Shown here piece by piece: positions 1-8,832 of a DNA stretch of 64,000 bases (its first letter is position 1; each line of letters begins with the position of its first letter). The notes beneath the pieces were generated by a model. That model saw only the letters and a program-made list of their open reading frames with translations, did no database searches and was not told the origin of the DNA. Source of the stretch: Pseudomonas salomonii (GTDB lineage: Bacteria > Pseudomonadota > Gammaproteobacteria > Pseudomonadales > Pseudomonadaceae); contig NZ_FNOX01000002.1 of NCBI RefSeq assembly GCF_900107155.1, forward strand, positions 496,001 through 560,000, in the 5' to 3' direction. The position numbers and the translations under genes are program-made.

Positions 1-353
1 TGCTGGCCCAACGCGAACTTGTGCCCGAGGGCTCTGCTACGGCCAAGGCCCTGGATTACAGCCTTAAACGCTGGGTAGCGCTGACGCGCTACCTGGACGA
101 TGGTGCTGTGCCCATCGACAACAACCAGATCGAGAACTTGATCCGGCCGTGGGCGCTTGGGCGGTCGAACTGGTTGTTTGCTGGGTCGCTGCGCAGCGGC
201 AAACGGGCGGCGGCGATCATGAGCCTGATCCAGTCGGCACGTATGAACGGGCATGATCCGTATGCTTATCTCAAGGATGTGCTGACGCAGCTGCCGACGC
301 AGCGGGCCAGCGAGATCGAGCGACTGCTACCACATAGCTGGGCGCCTGCTTAG
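1..353 (+). CDS. tnpC: IS66 family transposase TnpC, C-terminal part (cut by window edge)
   Basis: The open frame runs from the first bases of the window to the stop at 351-353; its start lies off the left edge. It encodes the end of the DDE domain of an IS66 TnpC: the segment IDNNQIENLIRPWALGRSNW contains the catalytic glutamate, and the usual IS66 C-terminal block (HDPYAYLKDVLTQLP) follows. It is close to the same segment of the complete TnpC at 3736-5262 but clearly a different isoform; for example NNQIENL replaces NNWCENQ, and the C-terminus differs. Activity depends on sequence outside the window. Confidence 0.93.
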   Translation, partial: LAQRELVPEGSATAKALDYSLKRWVALTRYLDDGAVPIDNNQIENLIRPWALGRSNWLFAGSLRSGKRAAAIMSLIQSARMNGHDPYAYLKDVLTQLPTQRASEIERLLPHSWAPA

Positions 354-517
354 CTACAGGTAAAGCTTTGCTGGTTTCAGCCGAAACATTCCGAACGGAG
401 AAAAAACTGGCTACGGCAGGCTACTACTGAACCATCCTGGGCTCTATCAGACGTCGACTTCATAGAACGTTCGCCTTGGATAGCTTTAAACAACATCTTC
501 AAGCCCTGAGGCCTGCC

Positions 518-2479
518 ATGCTTAGAAATGCTCCTTTGAGTACAAAGCTACTGCTTATTTTGATGTTTCCCCTGTTGGGCTTTCTGGTCTTCGCCGGGAT
601 TTTTGTAGCTGACAAACGAGAGACACTGAGCGAGATGAACCGAGCGGTCACCGCTACCGGCACCGCGCAGAAACTCAGTGACGTAGTAACCACTATCCAG
701 CGTGAGCGCGGCGCAAGCGGCGTGTTTCTGGGCAGCGGTGGTAAGACGATGCAGGACAAGTTGAAAGTCTTACGCCAAGAAACCGACCGTGCGGTGAGCG
801 CGATGCATGCGCAATCGACCGAGGGTCTTATCGCGCCTGACAAGATGCTGCGCGCAATTGATGGTTTGGCCGGACTGCGTCAGCAGGTGGACACGCTCGC
901 AATCAATAACGGCGAGTCCGGCACCCGATTCACCGATCTTATCAAAAATTTGATCGGCTTCTCTTACTCACTGGAAACCAGCATTGAGGATCCGGAAATC
1001 CTGCGTGGGCTGAGTTCACTCAATCAGTTCGTAGACATGAAAGAGCGCTCTGGTCGAGAGCGTGTACTGCTTGGCCTGGCATTCAACCAAAACCGTTTTG
1101 ATGCGCCGCTGTTGTCACGTTTCAGCCGCAACATGGGCGAGTTCTCCGGCTATTTCGAGGCCTTTCAACGCTGGGCTCCTGCCGTGTTCAAAAATAAGCT
1201 GGATGCGGTTCTACAACAGCCCGCATCCGTCGATGTAGCTCGCCTGCAAAAACTCGGATTTGATACGCCTCTAGGCGATCCGCTTAATATCAAACCCGAA
1301 GACTGGTTCAACCTTTCCACCAGCCGTATCGACATGATGGCTCAGGTCGAGGCTGAACTGGGCCAGACGGTCGTGAGCCTAGCCAATGTCGCGCGTACCG
1401 ATGCCCAGCGCAGTCTGTATGTCGCAATAGCCACCGTCATTCTGATGTTGATTGCGGTGCTGTGGCTCGCTTCGGTGATTATTCGCAATATCAAAATCGC
1501 TGTGGTCGACGTGAACCGCACCCTTATTTCGCTATCCACGCGTGACCTAACTGCCAGAACCCGTTACACCGGCAGAGACGAGTTTGGCGAGATCTCGCGT
1601 AACCTGGATAACATGGCCATACAGATCGGTGAAGTGATCCGTGAGATCGGGAGTGCCACGGCGCAGGTCGCGACCGCCGCCGAGCAGTCTTCGGCTGTGG
1701 CCCTGCAAACTAGCAATAACGTCGTCCAGCAGCGTCAAGGCACCGATCAGGTGGTCACTGCCATCAGCGAGATGAGCGCCACGGTCAAAGACGTGGCGCG
1801 CAGCACTACCGACGCCGCAGAGATGTCGCAGCGCGTTAATGCCAGCACTATGCAGGGCAAGGCTGAAATCGAGAACACCATCAGCTTGATCAAAGGGCTT
1901 GAGGTTCAGGCCGAACAAACATCCCGAATCATTGAGGAGCTCAAGGGTGAAAGCTATTCCATCTCCTCGGTTTTGGATGTGATTCGTGGTGTAGCAGAGC
2001 AAACCAATCTGCTAGCTTTGAACGCTGCCATTGAGGCTGCCCGTGCCGGTGAGCAGGGTCGTGGATTTGCCGTGGTCGCCGATGAGGTGCGGAATCTGGC
2101 CAAAAAGACTCAGGATTCCACCGTCAGTATCCAGAAGATGATCGCCAATCTGCAATCCGGCTCCGACCGTGCCGCCACTTCCATGCAGGAAACTCTAGGG
2201 AAGGCTCAAGAAGGCGCGAGCAACGTAGTGCGCGCAGGGGAGTTGCTAGAAGAAATAGCCGAGGGCATCGCGACCATCAGCGACAGCAACATACAGGTCG
2301 CCTCGGCGGCAGAACAACAGAGTCAGGTTGCCGAGGAGATCCACCGCAACGTAAACGACATCAACACTCTGGTTATCCAGGTCAGCGCCGGTGCTGAACA
2401 AACCGCCGTCACCAGCCGCGAGTTAGCCCGCTTGGCCGAGCAACAGCAGGGGCTGGTGGGACGGTTCAAGGTGAACTGA
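518..2479 (+). CDS. Methyl-accepting chemotaxis protein with nitrate/nitrite-sensing (NIT-type) domain
   Basis: This 653-aa transmembrane chemoreceptor would bind a small ligand in the periplasm and control the CheA kinase. Residues about 10-32 form the first membrane helix. The periplasmic part contains [17 protein letters not shown], typical of NIT nitrate/nitrite-sensing domains. A second helix (about 305-325) leads into a HAMP linker and a full signalling domain with the hairpin tip [20 protein letters not shown]. The frame is also open from a TTG at 476, but the ATG at 518 has GAGG seven bases upstream and gives a proper N-terminal anchor, so I chose it. It lies between an IS66 tnpC and an IS66 terminal repeat and may be a passenger gene. 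The ligand is inferred from domain type only. Confidence 0.93.
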   Translation: MLRNAPLSTKLLLILMFPLLGFLVFAGIFVADKRETLSEMNRAVTATGTAQKLSDVVTTIQRERGASGVFLGSGGKTMQDKLKVLRQETDRAVSAMHAQSTEGLIAPDKMLRAIDGLAGLRQQVDTLAINNGESGTRFTDLIKNLIGFSYSLETSIEDPEILRGLSSLNQFVDMKERSGRERVLLGLAFNQNRFDAPLLSRFSRNMGEFSGYFEAFQRWAPAVFKNKLDAVLQQPASVDVARLQKLGFDTPLGDPLNIKPEDWFNLSTSRIDMMAQVEAELGQTVVSLANVARTDAQRSLYVAIATVILMLIAVLWLASVIIRNIKIAVVDVNRTLISLSTRDLTARTRYTGRDEFGEISRNLDNMAIQIGEVIREIGSATAQVATAAEQSSAVALQTSNNVVQQRQGTDQVVTAISEMSATVKDVARSTTDAAEMSQRVNASTMQGKAEIENTISLIKGLEVQAEQTSRIIEELKGESYSISSVLDVIRGVAEQTNLLALNAAIEAARAGEQGRGFAVVADEVRNLAKKTQDSTVSIQKMIANLQSGSDRAATSMQETLGKAQEGASNVVRAGELLEEIAEGIATISDSNIQVASAAEQQSQVAEEIHRNVNDINTLVIQVSAGAEQTAVTSRELARLAEQQQGLVGRFKVN

Positions 2480-2502
2480 GTTACAAGTTTTTTTACCGGA
2501 TG

Positions 2503-2539
2503 CTCAAATGCCCGAGAGAATGACTTTCGGGTATTTGAG
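2503..2539 (+). terminator. Stem-loop after the chemoreceptor gene
   Basis: A 13-base arm (CTCAAATGCCCGA) pairs with TCGGGTATTTGAG through one G-U pair, 23 bases after the chemoreceptor stop. No T tract follows, so it may be a weak terminator or an mRNA 3'-end stabiliser. Confidence 0.45.
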
Positions 2540-2689
2540 GATTGGTAGGTGAGAGGGTGACGCGCCTATAAGGGCTACTTTGCTCAACGCGATAAACGAG
2601 GCTTTTCATGACGCCGGATGAGGTCAGGCCATGGGTTATCAGCCGTCCTACGGCTTTCTGAAGGACTGCTTATACCGTTCTGAGTCATA

Positions 2690-2714
2690 CAAGGTGACTT
2701 TGGCAGACGCTTAC
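2690..2714 (+). repeat. IS66-type right terminal inverted repeat
   Basis: Read on the minus strand from 2714, the sequence starts GTAAGCGTCTGCC and continues to CACCTTG. It matches the right end of the complete IS66 at 5269-5292 with about three differences in 25 bases. It lies 22 bases beyond the 3' end of the HNH gene and may be the right end of the chemoreceptor-carrying element. Confidence 0.7.
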
Positions 2715-2736
2715 CGATGACGCGCAGTTAAAACAA

Positions 2737-2886
2737 TCACAGCAGTGACTCAAAAATCGAGTGATGGAAGCTCAAGTACACTTGGTGCTCAGCAGTCAAC
2801 CAGCGCAATCTCATTCCCGGATGGATACCGAGCTTCTGTAAATCTGCTAAGGTTACTCGAGAAGAAACTAACAATAGACCGTGCTC
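2737..2886 (-). pseudogene. HNH endonuclease, C-terminal fragment cut off by IS66 insertion
   Basis: On the minus strand this encodes HGLLLVSSRVTLADLQKLGI and on to a TGA stop at 2737. It is the in-frame continuation of the HNH protein fragment at 5289-5919. Removing the IS66 (2887-5292) and one copy of the 8-bp target duplication joins the two pieces exactly in frame. The fragment has no start of its own. An ORF that runs into it from inside the IS (GTG at 2943) is probably fortuitous. Confidence 0.88.
2879..2886. repeat. Left copy of IS66 target-site duplication
   Basis: CCGTGCTC is directly followed by the IS66 left end GTAA and recurs exactly at 5293-5300. Eight bases is the usual IS66 duplication length. 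Confidence 0.95.
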
Positions 2887-2910
2887 GTAACCGTCCGGGC
2901 AACACACCTT
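2887..2910 (+). repeat. IS66 left inverted repeat
   Basis: It begins GTAACCGTCCGGGC. Compared with the complement of 5269-5292 it differs only at positions 5, 10, 12 and 13 of 24. Confidence 0.9.
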
Positions 2911-2932
2911 CCTGATGCCATCGCTTAAGGCG

Positions 2933-2964
2933 ATGGTGTCCACCTAAATTTAAGTGGACACCAT
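2933..2964. repeat. 32-bp near-perfect palindrome upstream of tnpA
   Basis: ATGGTGTCCAC and GTGGACACCAT flank a core containing TAAATTTA; only the two bases next to the core fail to pair. It lies inside the IS between the left repeat and tnpA, where a promoter or operator would be expected. Its role is not known to me. Confidence 0.7.
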
Positions 2965-2989
2965 TTTTAGCCTTTTTAAGCGGACGCCC

Positions 2990-3322
2990 ATGCCACGAGA
3001 ACGTCGTTCCTATTCCAAATCCTTCAAGGCCCAAGTCATTGCCGAATGTGCGCAGCCTGACACCTCGATTGCCAATGTCGCCTTGATCCACAACCTCAAT
3101 GCCAACCTCGTCCATAAATGGATTCGGGTGCATGGGCAGAAAAACCTGGCACTGCAAACTGCCTTTATTCCGGTTAAGGCAGCGCCGTCGATAGCGACGC
3201 ATCAAGCTCTTCCCGCTACGATCCGAATCGAAGTACCTCATTCAAAAGGCGTAGTTGTGGTGAGTTGGCCGACAGAAAATGCAGCGTCGTGTTCCGCTTT
3301 CCTGCGAGACCTGCTGCAATGA
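2990..3322 (+). CDS. tnpA: IS66 family accessory protein TnpA
   Basis: This 110-aa protein begins MPRERRSYSKSFKAQVIAEC, the helix-turn-helix start typical of IS66 TnpA, and continues with NLNANLVHKWIRVH. The frame is also open from a GTG at 2954 inside the palindrome, but the ATG at 2990 gives the family's usual N-terminus. TnpA is needed for IS66 transposition together with TnpB and TnpC and probably binds DNA. Its stop overlaps the tnpB start (ATGA at 3319-3322), indicating translational coupling. Confidence 0.93.
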   Translation: MPRERRSYSKSFKAQVIAECAQPDTSIANVALIHNLNANLVHKWIRVHGQKNLALQTAFIPVKAAPSIATHQALPATIRIEVPHSKGVVVVSWPTENAASCSAFLRDLLQ

Positions 3323-3654
3323 TCCGCGTCGATTCCATCTGGCTAGCCACCGAGCCCATGGACATGCGCGCTGGCACTGAAACCGCGCTGGCGCGAGTTG
3401 TCGCGGTGTTCGGTGCGGCGAAGCCGCACTGTGCTTATCTGTTCGCCAACCGCCGCGCCAATCGCATGAAAGTGCTGGTGCATGACGGCGTGGGGATTTG
3501 GCTGGCCGCCCGGCGTTTGAATCAAGGACGCTTCTTCTGGCCGGGTGTGCGACACGGCTCCGAAGTTGAGTTGGATGCCGAGCAACTTCAGGCCCTGGTG
3601 CTCGGCTTACCTTGGCAGCGCGTCGGTGCAGGCGGAATCATCTCGATGCTTTAA
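3319..3654 (+). CDS. tnpB: IS66 family accessory protein TnpB
   Basis: This 111-aa protein starts MIRVDSIWLATEPMDMRAGT and contains the family signature AYLFANRRANRMKVLVHDG followed by RFFWPG. This is the IS66 Orf2 family, unrelated to the IS200/IS605 TnpB nucleases. The start is fixed by the ATGA overlap with tnpA. It has normal length and shows no lesions. Its biochemical role is not well established, but it is required for efficient transposition in studied IS66 elements. Confidence 0.95.
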   Translation: MIRVDSIWLATEPMDMRAGTETALARVVAVFGAAKPHCAYLFANRRANRMKVLVHDGVGIWLAARRLNQGRFFWPGVRHGSEVELDAEQLQALVLGLPWQRVGAGGIISML

Positions 3655-3735
3655 CACCTGCCATGGCACGCTTGCCAGTGCAATTGGCCCATCAGTCTAT
3701 CGTCGCCACCAGCCCTCTCTGGCAAAATCGGCGGC

Positions 3736-5262
3736 ATGACTTCGCATCCCAATCTCGACCAATTAAATCCTGAAGAACTGCGTGCCTTGGCGGCGCAGTT
3801 GATCCAGCGCGTCGAGACCATGGACAAGCAAATCACCCATCACAAGTCGGTCAACGAGAAGCTGGCCCACGAGATTGCGCTGCTCAAACGCTTCAAGTTT
3901 GCCAAGCGCAGCGAGCAGCTAAGTCCGGATCAAGCCAGCTTGCTTGACAACTTGATCGACACCGATATCGCCGCCATCGAAGCTGAGCTTGAAGCACTGC
4001 AACCCGTGTCTGTCGAAGCCAAAATGCGCCAGCAGCCCAAGCGCGCTACGCTGCCACCGCAGTTCCCTCGCACGCTGATCCATCACGAACCGGAAAACAG
4101 CTACTGCCAATGCGGCTGCGCCCTCAAGCGTATCGGCGAAGATGCCAGCGAAAAGCTCGACTACACACCGGGCGTCTTCACTGTCGAGCGCCACATCCGT
4201 GGAAAATGGGCCTGCGAGCAGTGCGAAACACTGATCCAGGCACCGGTACCGGCGCACGTCATCGACAAAGGCATCCCGACGGCGGGCCTGCTGGCCCACG
4301 TCATGGTGGCCAAGTTTGCCGACCATCTGCCGCTGTATCGGCAGGAGAAAATCTTCGGCCGCGCCGGACTGCCTATTGCTCGCTCGACCTTGGCGCAATG
4401 GGTGGGCAACTGCGGCGTGCAATTACAGCCGCTGGTTGATGCGCTGCGCGAAGCCGTGCTGACGCACGGCGTCGTCCACGCCGACGAGACCCCGGTACAA
4501 ATGCTGACGCCTGGCGCGAAGAAAACTCATCGCGCTTATGTCTGGGCCTATGCCACCAGCCAGTTCTCCGATCTGGCGGCGGTCGTTTATGACTTCAGTC
4601 CGAGCCGTGCTGGCGAACATGCCCGAGCCTTCCTCGGCAACTGGAACGGCAAGCTGGTCTGCGACGACTTCGCTGGCTACAAGGCAGGCTTTGAACTGGG
4701 CGTCACGGAGATCGGCTGCATGGCCCATGCACGCCGCAAGTTCTTCGACTTGCACGCGACCAACAAGAGCCAGATCGTCGAAAAAGCGCTGCACTACATC
4801 GCGGCCTTGTACGCAGTTGAACGAGAGGCACGCGAGCTGGAACCGGGTGTCCGGCAGCGAATACGGCAGGAAAAAGCAGCGCCGATCATCGACGCACTTC
4901 ATACTTGGATGATCGCCCAGAGGCAGCTTGTGCCTGAGGGATCAGCCATCGCCAAGGCGTTGGATTACAGCCTCAAACGCTGGATAGCGCTGACGCGCTA
5001 TCTCGATGACGGTGCTGTGCCCATCGATAACAACTGGTGCGAGAATCAAATCCGGCCGTGGGCTCTTGGGCGCTCGAACTGGCTGTTCGCGGGCTCGTTA
5101 CGTAGCGGTAAACGTGCGGCGGCGATCATGAGTTTGATCCAGTCGGCGCGGCTCAACGGGCATGATCCGTATGCTTACTTGAAGGATGTTCTTACACGCC
5201 TGCCGACGCAGCGGGCGAGTGAGATTACCGAGCTGTTGCCGCACAGGTGGTTGCCCGTTTAA
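3736..5262 (+). CDS. tnpC: IS66 family transposase TnpC
   Basis: This 508-aa DDE transposase is complete. Residues about 5-90 form a leucine-rich coiled coil. A zinc-finger-like segment with CQCG and CEQC pairs (about 119-165) follows. The catalytic region contains HADETPVQM and CDDFAGYKAGF for the two aspartates and NNWCENQIRP for the glutamate. Its stop is six bases before the right inverted repeat. Normal length and intact catalytic residues suggest a functional enzyme. There is a short gap (3655-3735) after tnpB. Confidence 0.97.
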   Translation: MTSHPNLDQLNPEELRALAAQLIQRVETMDKQITHHKSVNEKLAHEIALLKRFKFAKRSEQLSPDQASLLDNLIDTDIAAIEAELEALQPVSVEAKMRQQPKRATLPPQFPRTLIHHEPENSYCQCGCALKRIGEDASEKLDYTPGVFTVERHIRGKWACEQCETLIQAPVPAHVIDKGIPTAGLLAHVMVAKFADHLPLYRQEKIFGRAGLPIARSTLAQWVGNCGVQLQPLVDALREAVLTHGVVHADETPVQMLTPGAKKTHRAYVWAYATSQFSDLAAVVYDFSPSRAGEHARAFLGNWNGKLVCDDFAGYKAGFELGVTEIGCMAHARRKFFDLHATNKSQIVEKALHYIAALYAVEREARELEPGVRQRIRQEKAAPIIDALHTWMIAQRQLVPEGSAIAKALDYSLKRWIALTRYLDDGAVPIDNNWCENQIRPWALGRSNWLFAGSLRSGKRAAAIMSLIQSARLNGHDPYAYLKDVLTRLPTQRASEITELLPHRWLPV

Positions 5263-5268
5263 TCACGC

Positions 5269-5292
5269 AAGGTGTGTTGGGCAGACGCTTAC
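5269..5292 (-). repeat. IS66 right inverted repeat
   Basis: Read outward-in on the minus strand it starts GTAAGCGTCTGCCC. Its first bases supply the TAA codon that now ends the truncated HNH gene (5289-5291). Confidence 0.92.
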
Positions 5293-5919
5293 CCGTGCTC
5301 GTCAAAACTTACTAAAAAACGGTCGAACAAAGCATCCAAGTTGGCGTTCAACAGAAATCCGTTGAACACATCCAGCCGCTCGGCATCAGAAGCACACTCC
5401 GCCCAAGGTTTGGCGTGGCTGGCGCGTAACACCTCGGACAATCCCACCCCGGTCACAGCACAAGCGCCCCCCCAATACTCCAACATCGCTTCACGAAACT
5501 TCTGTTGGCCAACTCGCTGACGCACCAGCCGCTCTACCTCAGTACCTGCTATCCCCTCTGGAGATGCTGTCAAAACTGCGTTAACCGCCTGCGCATAACT
5601 GGTGGCGACCTGACTTGGCAGTGCGCTGGACAAACTTGAAGCACGGCGTAGTAACGTTGAAAGTGAAGCTTCGCCATCTACCAAAAATGAATCACCACAT
5701 AATTGTAGCGCTGGAAAACTGCGACGCAACTCTGTCAATAACGACGAGACCCTTGAAACAAATTCAATCTCGTAACCATTGTCCGAAACCGAGACAATTG
5801 CATGACTCAAGTGGCGAGCAGATGCCAGTACTACGCTGTTCCTATCAACAGAAATAGTATGTTCAAAACCATTATCGGTACCTGTTTTTTTCAATCAAAG
5901 CACATTGCAAACGGTTCAT
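5289..5919 (-). pseudogene. HNH endonuclease, N-terminal fragment broken by IS66 and by an A7 frameshift
   Basis: About 200 residues remain, ending with an HNH_2-like region (GGACAVTGVGLSEVLRASHA, then NANLDALFDRF). The frame stops at a TAA made by the IS66 terminal repeat; the missing tail is at 2737-2886. The best start is the ATG at 5919, with GGAG six bases upstream, giving MNRLQCALIEK. That frame meets a run of seven A (complement of 5885-5891) and must lose one base to enter the long HNH frame. The alternative is a TTG at 5894 directly after a stop. Both lesions suggest a non-functional gene. It is the last member of the defence-like operon and would be its nuclease. Confidence 0.85.
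5293..5300. repeat. Right copy of IS66 target-site duplication
   Basis: CCGTGCTC is identical to 2879-2886. It lies within the HNH coding sequence, around the Glu-His-Gly codons. Confidence 0.95.
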
Positions 5920-6082
5920 CGGTGCTCCATCTGAATTGCTATTCACTAATAATCAGGTTGTAACGTGCCCTGACAAATAATAATCCATACATACCAAAAT
6001 AATTATGCGCTAACCGTCGTTAGTAAAATGCTGCGAACGTAACTCTAACGAGGTCGGACTGGACCAAGGAGTACATTCGCTA

Positions 6083-8746
6083 TCACCACCTTTCAGAAAA
6101 CCTGAGCTTCAGGGAAGACAATTTTTCAGGTAATCCTTTATGGCAAAGCATCCCTAAATAGGTAGCAGCACGAGTCGCCCCGACATAAAGGTACCTTTCG
6201 AAAAGGTCGGGGGTCATTTCTGCCAGAGTATCAACACCAACAAAGAACACTGCTTCAAACTCAAGCCCCTTGATGTGCTGGATGTCAAAAATACGTACAT
6301 CCGTGTCGTCCCCCAAGGCTTTACCCTCTAGACATGCAACAGCTTTCAAATTGATGGACTCCAATTGCTCGCTCAGTGCGTCAGCGATCGGTCTAACAAA
6401 ACTCTCAGAAGCAACTAGTACTGCAACTGTTGGCATTTGGTGAACCATTCTCTCAATCTCACTAATGCGCTCAGCTAACCACTGTGCGACCGCCAAAGGC
6501 TCATCCATACCTTCAACGAAAACCGGCATAACCCCTTCATGCGCAGAGTATTCAGGTAAGACACCCAACGCGGTAGTATCTCCGTCCATCAGCTGCAATA
6601 GCTCACCAGCAAATGCATTCAGCATTCGACTCTGACGGTAAACCGTGGTGATGCGCTTATCCTGGATTTGTTCAGAAATCCAACTCACCTGCTCTAGAGA
6701 GCGAATACCGTGCCCAGTGATACGCTGATTAAAATCTCCACAGGCAAAGAAGGATCGCGTCTTCAAATTGGTCAGACTCTCCATGCAGGCCAATTGCAGC
6801 ATTGAAAAATCGGTTGCTTCATCAACGAGCACCTGATGCTGAAATTGGTTGGCAATTCTGGCGAGTTCGAAAAACTGTGGCTGGCCAAGGTCATTTCGCA
6901 CAAACTCCTGCTGCATCAGTTCACGGGCCGATCTGAGCATGAGTAAAATAATCGCATCAAGCTCAACTCCGTCTATGTGCACAGGATTGTCAGGCGCACG
7001 ATACGCGTATCGCTGCTCAGCAATGCACTGCCGCCGAAATGCCCGATAACTGGCCGGCACATCCAGTACGTAACGCTTCCAGGCATTTCGGAAGCGACGA
7101 AGCGCATTCTGGAAGGTCATTTCACCGCCCAGTGTTTTCAACCACTCTTCAGAGGGCACTCGGTCATCGAGCCAGTCACGGATATGTGCAGCCCTGCTCG
7201 ACTTACCTAGGCTACGCCCATGGTACCGGCTGCGAGCATAACTCTGGAGAAAGCGCTGATAGGCAAAAAAAGCTTTCTGAGCTTCGTTATGAGATGGCTG
7301 TGTCGGCTCTTCGGTAACGTCTTCGTCATACTCGGCGCCATCATCTTCTTCTTCGTCGCCCTGTGTAAGAGTGTCGAAAAAGGCTGCTAGGTCGAAGAAA
7401 ACACGCTTGTCTTTGTTGAACAGCAGGTTTCCTTGCTCACGGATCAGCTTGTCCGTCTTAATTCGGCTTTCCTTCAGCAGGGAGTCTATTTTTGCTTCCA
7501 AACTGAGCCACCTACCATATGCCTGAACCAACTCTTCGGATCTCAGACTGGAGATGCCGGCCAAGAGCTGCTGTAACAACGGCTTTGCCTGATCAGGCGC
7601 AGAGCTCTGCAACATTGTCGCCCCCTCCTGAAGCGGAGAAATTAGGCGATTGCGGTGAAATTTACGGAACTCATCAAACCACGCACGCGGGTCATTACTG
7701 ACTTCACCACTACAATGGCTGCGGTCCTCTTTGAAAACGAACATCCCGCCGGTATTGGTTTTCAAAACGCCGAAAACTGAACGAGCGAGTTCATGTCTGC
7801 GTTTGTCCCACGTCTTGATGTGCTCATCCGAAGCAGGTACCTGCTCCCGATTGAATGCCTCTTTCACATAGTGTTTCAACAAATCCGAGGGTGTGAACAT
7901 GACCCAGCTGGATTTATGGGCTGCAGTATCAAGCAGAGAGCGCTCATCCAAATCCAGGGCATCCCAGTCGAGCTTTTGGCCAAGACGTTTGATGAGCGTG
8001 GTAGTTTTTCCGGTGCCGGGCGGCCCTAAAATGATCAACTGGCTATTGATAGGTAGGCGGAAGATGTCATCTTGGAACTTGTCCAGAACAGGCTGATCAC
8101 GCAGCGCCATGGCACTTCGTATTTGGTGACGTAAGCCTTCCGTTATGTTTCCTGCTACCTCACCACCCGCCAGCATGGCCTCGAAGGCACCGCCATCATC
8201 GATGGTCTCCTCCGACTCCAGTAGTTTGCGCAAGGACTGAATTGACAATGGAGATACATCTTCACGACGCAGCACATTGTTAGTCGAATCCCAATGCCCA
8301 CCATCCTTTGCAGGGTGCAGATCAACACGTTCAAGAACGCGCAACCAGACAAGCCTGCCGCCAACCGAAACCTCTACTTCCTCCCCCACATCCCGGGAAG
8401 CAAGCTTGCCAAGATCAGTTCGGTAACCTGCTAGTTTTGCTGCGCCATTGAGAGAAATGCCGGAGGTACGGCAGATGTAGTAGATGGCTTTCTGGCCTTC
8501 ATCATTCTCAACCGTGACACGAGAGATGGCCGGCTCACGCAACAATGCCAGCAAAGATTGCGTCTCACCATCGGCAATCTCCGCAATACGGTTGACAGCC
8601 TCTTGCCCTGTGAACGTGTTTAACGTGGCGAATGCGTCTGTGGCGTTGGTGCCACGACTGGACAGTTTCTCTGTCGCCTTGCCTTCGATTGTTACGAATA
8701 TATTGAGTGCGCTCTCTGCAAGACTGGTGACCACGACATCACTCAT
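6083..8746 (-). CDS. UvrD/Rep-like superfamily 1 helicase of the defence-like operon
   Basis: This 887-aa protein has an N-terminal domain of unknown type (about 1-235). SF1 helicase motifs follow: Walker A LGPPGTGKTTT (near 245), motif II LVDEATD (near 640), motif IV-like TVYRQSR, motif V FDIQHIKGLEFEAV and motif VI YVGATRAATY (near 858). An acidic insert (EEEDDGAEYDEDVTEE) lies mid-protein. It would unwind or translocate on DNA using ATP. The start has GGGAAG eight bases upstream. It follows the ATPase gene after 86 bases and precedes the broken HNH gene. Motif II reads DEAT rather than the more common DExQ. The exact substrate is unknown. Confidence 0.88.
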   Translation of the reverse strand: MSDVVVTSLAESALNIFVTIEGKATEKLSSRGTNATDAFATLNTFTGQEAVNRIAEIADGETQSLLALLREPAISRVTVENDEGQKAIYYICRTSGISLNGAAKLAGYRTDLGKLASRDVGEEVEVSVGGRLVWLRVLERVDLHPAKDGGHWDSTNNVLRREDVSPLSIQSLRKLLESEETIDDGGAFEAMLAGGEVAGNITEGLRHQIRSAMALRDQPVLDKFQDDIFRLPINSQLIILGPPGTGKTTTLIKRLGQKLDWDALDLDERSLLDTAAHKSSWVMFTPSDLLKHYVKEAFNREQVPASDEHIKTWDKRRHELARSVFGVLKTNTGGMFVFKEDRSHCSGEVSNDPRAWFDEFRKFHRNRLISPLQEGATMLQSSAPDQAKPLLQQLLAGISSLRSEELVQAYGRWLSLEAKIDSLLKESRIKTDKLIREQGNLLFNKDKRVFFDLAAFFDTLTQGDEEEDDGAEYDEDVTEEPTQPSHNEAQKAFFAYQRFLQSYARSRYHGRSLGKSSRAAHIRDWLDDRVPSEEWLKTLGGEMTFQNALRRFRNAWKRYVLDVPASYRAFRRQCIAEQRYAYRAPDNPVHIDGVELDAIILLMLRSARELMQQEFVRNDLGQPQFFELARIANQFQHQVLVDEATDFSMLQLACMESLTNLKTRSFFACGDFNQRITGHGIRSLEQVSWISEQIQDKRITTVYRQSRMLNAFAGELLQLMDGDTTALGVLPEYSAHEGVMPVFVEGMDEPLAVAQWLAERISEIERMVHQMPTVAVLVASESFVRPIADALSEQLESINLKAVACLEGKALGDDTDVRIFDIQHIKGLEFEAVFFVGVDTLAEMTPDLFERYLYVGATRAATYLGMLCHKGLPEKLSSLKLRFSERW

Positions 8747-8832
8747 GAATTAGCTTCCCTTCCTATTGATCCCAAGCCTCCAGCACTAGGCGCTGGACTG
8801 GTCATTCGCTAAATCCACCAATTTCTCTGCTT

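Larger units (their letters stand above)
1..2714 (+). mobile_element. Putative IS66-family element carrying a chemoreceptor passenger gene (left end outside window)
   Basis: The window opens inside an IS66 tnpC on the plus strand (stop at 353). In the complete element at 2887-5292 the right inverted repeat begins 6 bases after the tnpC stop, but here nothing like it follows base 353. The first IS66-type right end in this orientation is at 2690-2714, after the chemoreceptor gene, and it agrees with the complete element's right end at about 22 of 25 positions. I infer one element with a passenger gene between tnpC and the right repeat. The left end and target duplication cannot be seen, so two unrelated IS66 fragments remain possible. 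Confidence 0.45.
2887..5292 (+). mobile_element. Complete IS66-family insertion sequence (2406 bp) with tnpA, tnpB, tnpC
   Basis: The element starts GTAACCGTCC and ends with the complement of GTAAGCGTCT, with 20 of 24 terminal bases matching as inverted repeats. Perfect 8-bp duplications of CCGTGCTC flank it. All three IS66 genes (tnpA, tnpB, tnpC) are present and open, so the element may still be active. The perfect duplication and the exactly restorable target gene suggest a fairly recent insertion. Its TnpC is a relative of the truncated copy at the left edge but not identical. Confidence 0.96.

Noticed and set aside
2789..3241. 150-aa minus-strand frame across the IS66 left end
   Set aside because: It straddles the IS junction and tnpA with low-complexity Arg-rich sequence.
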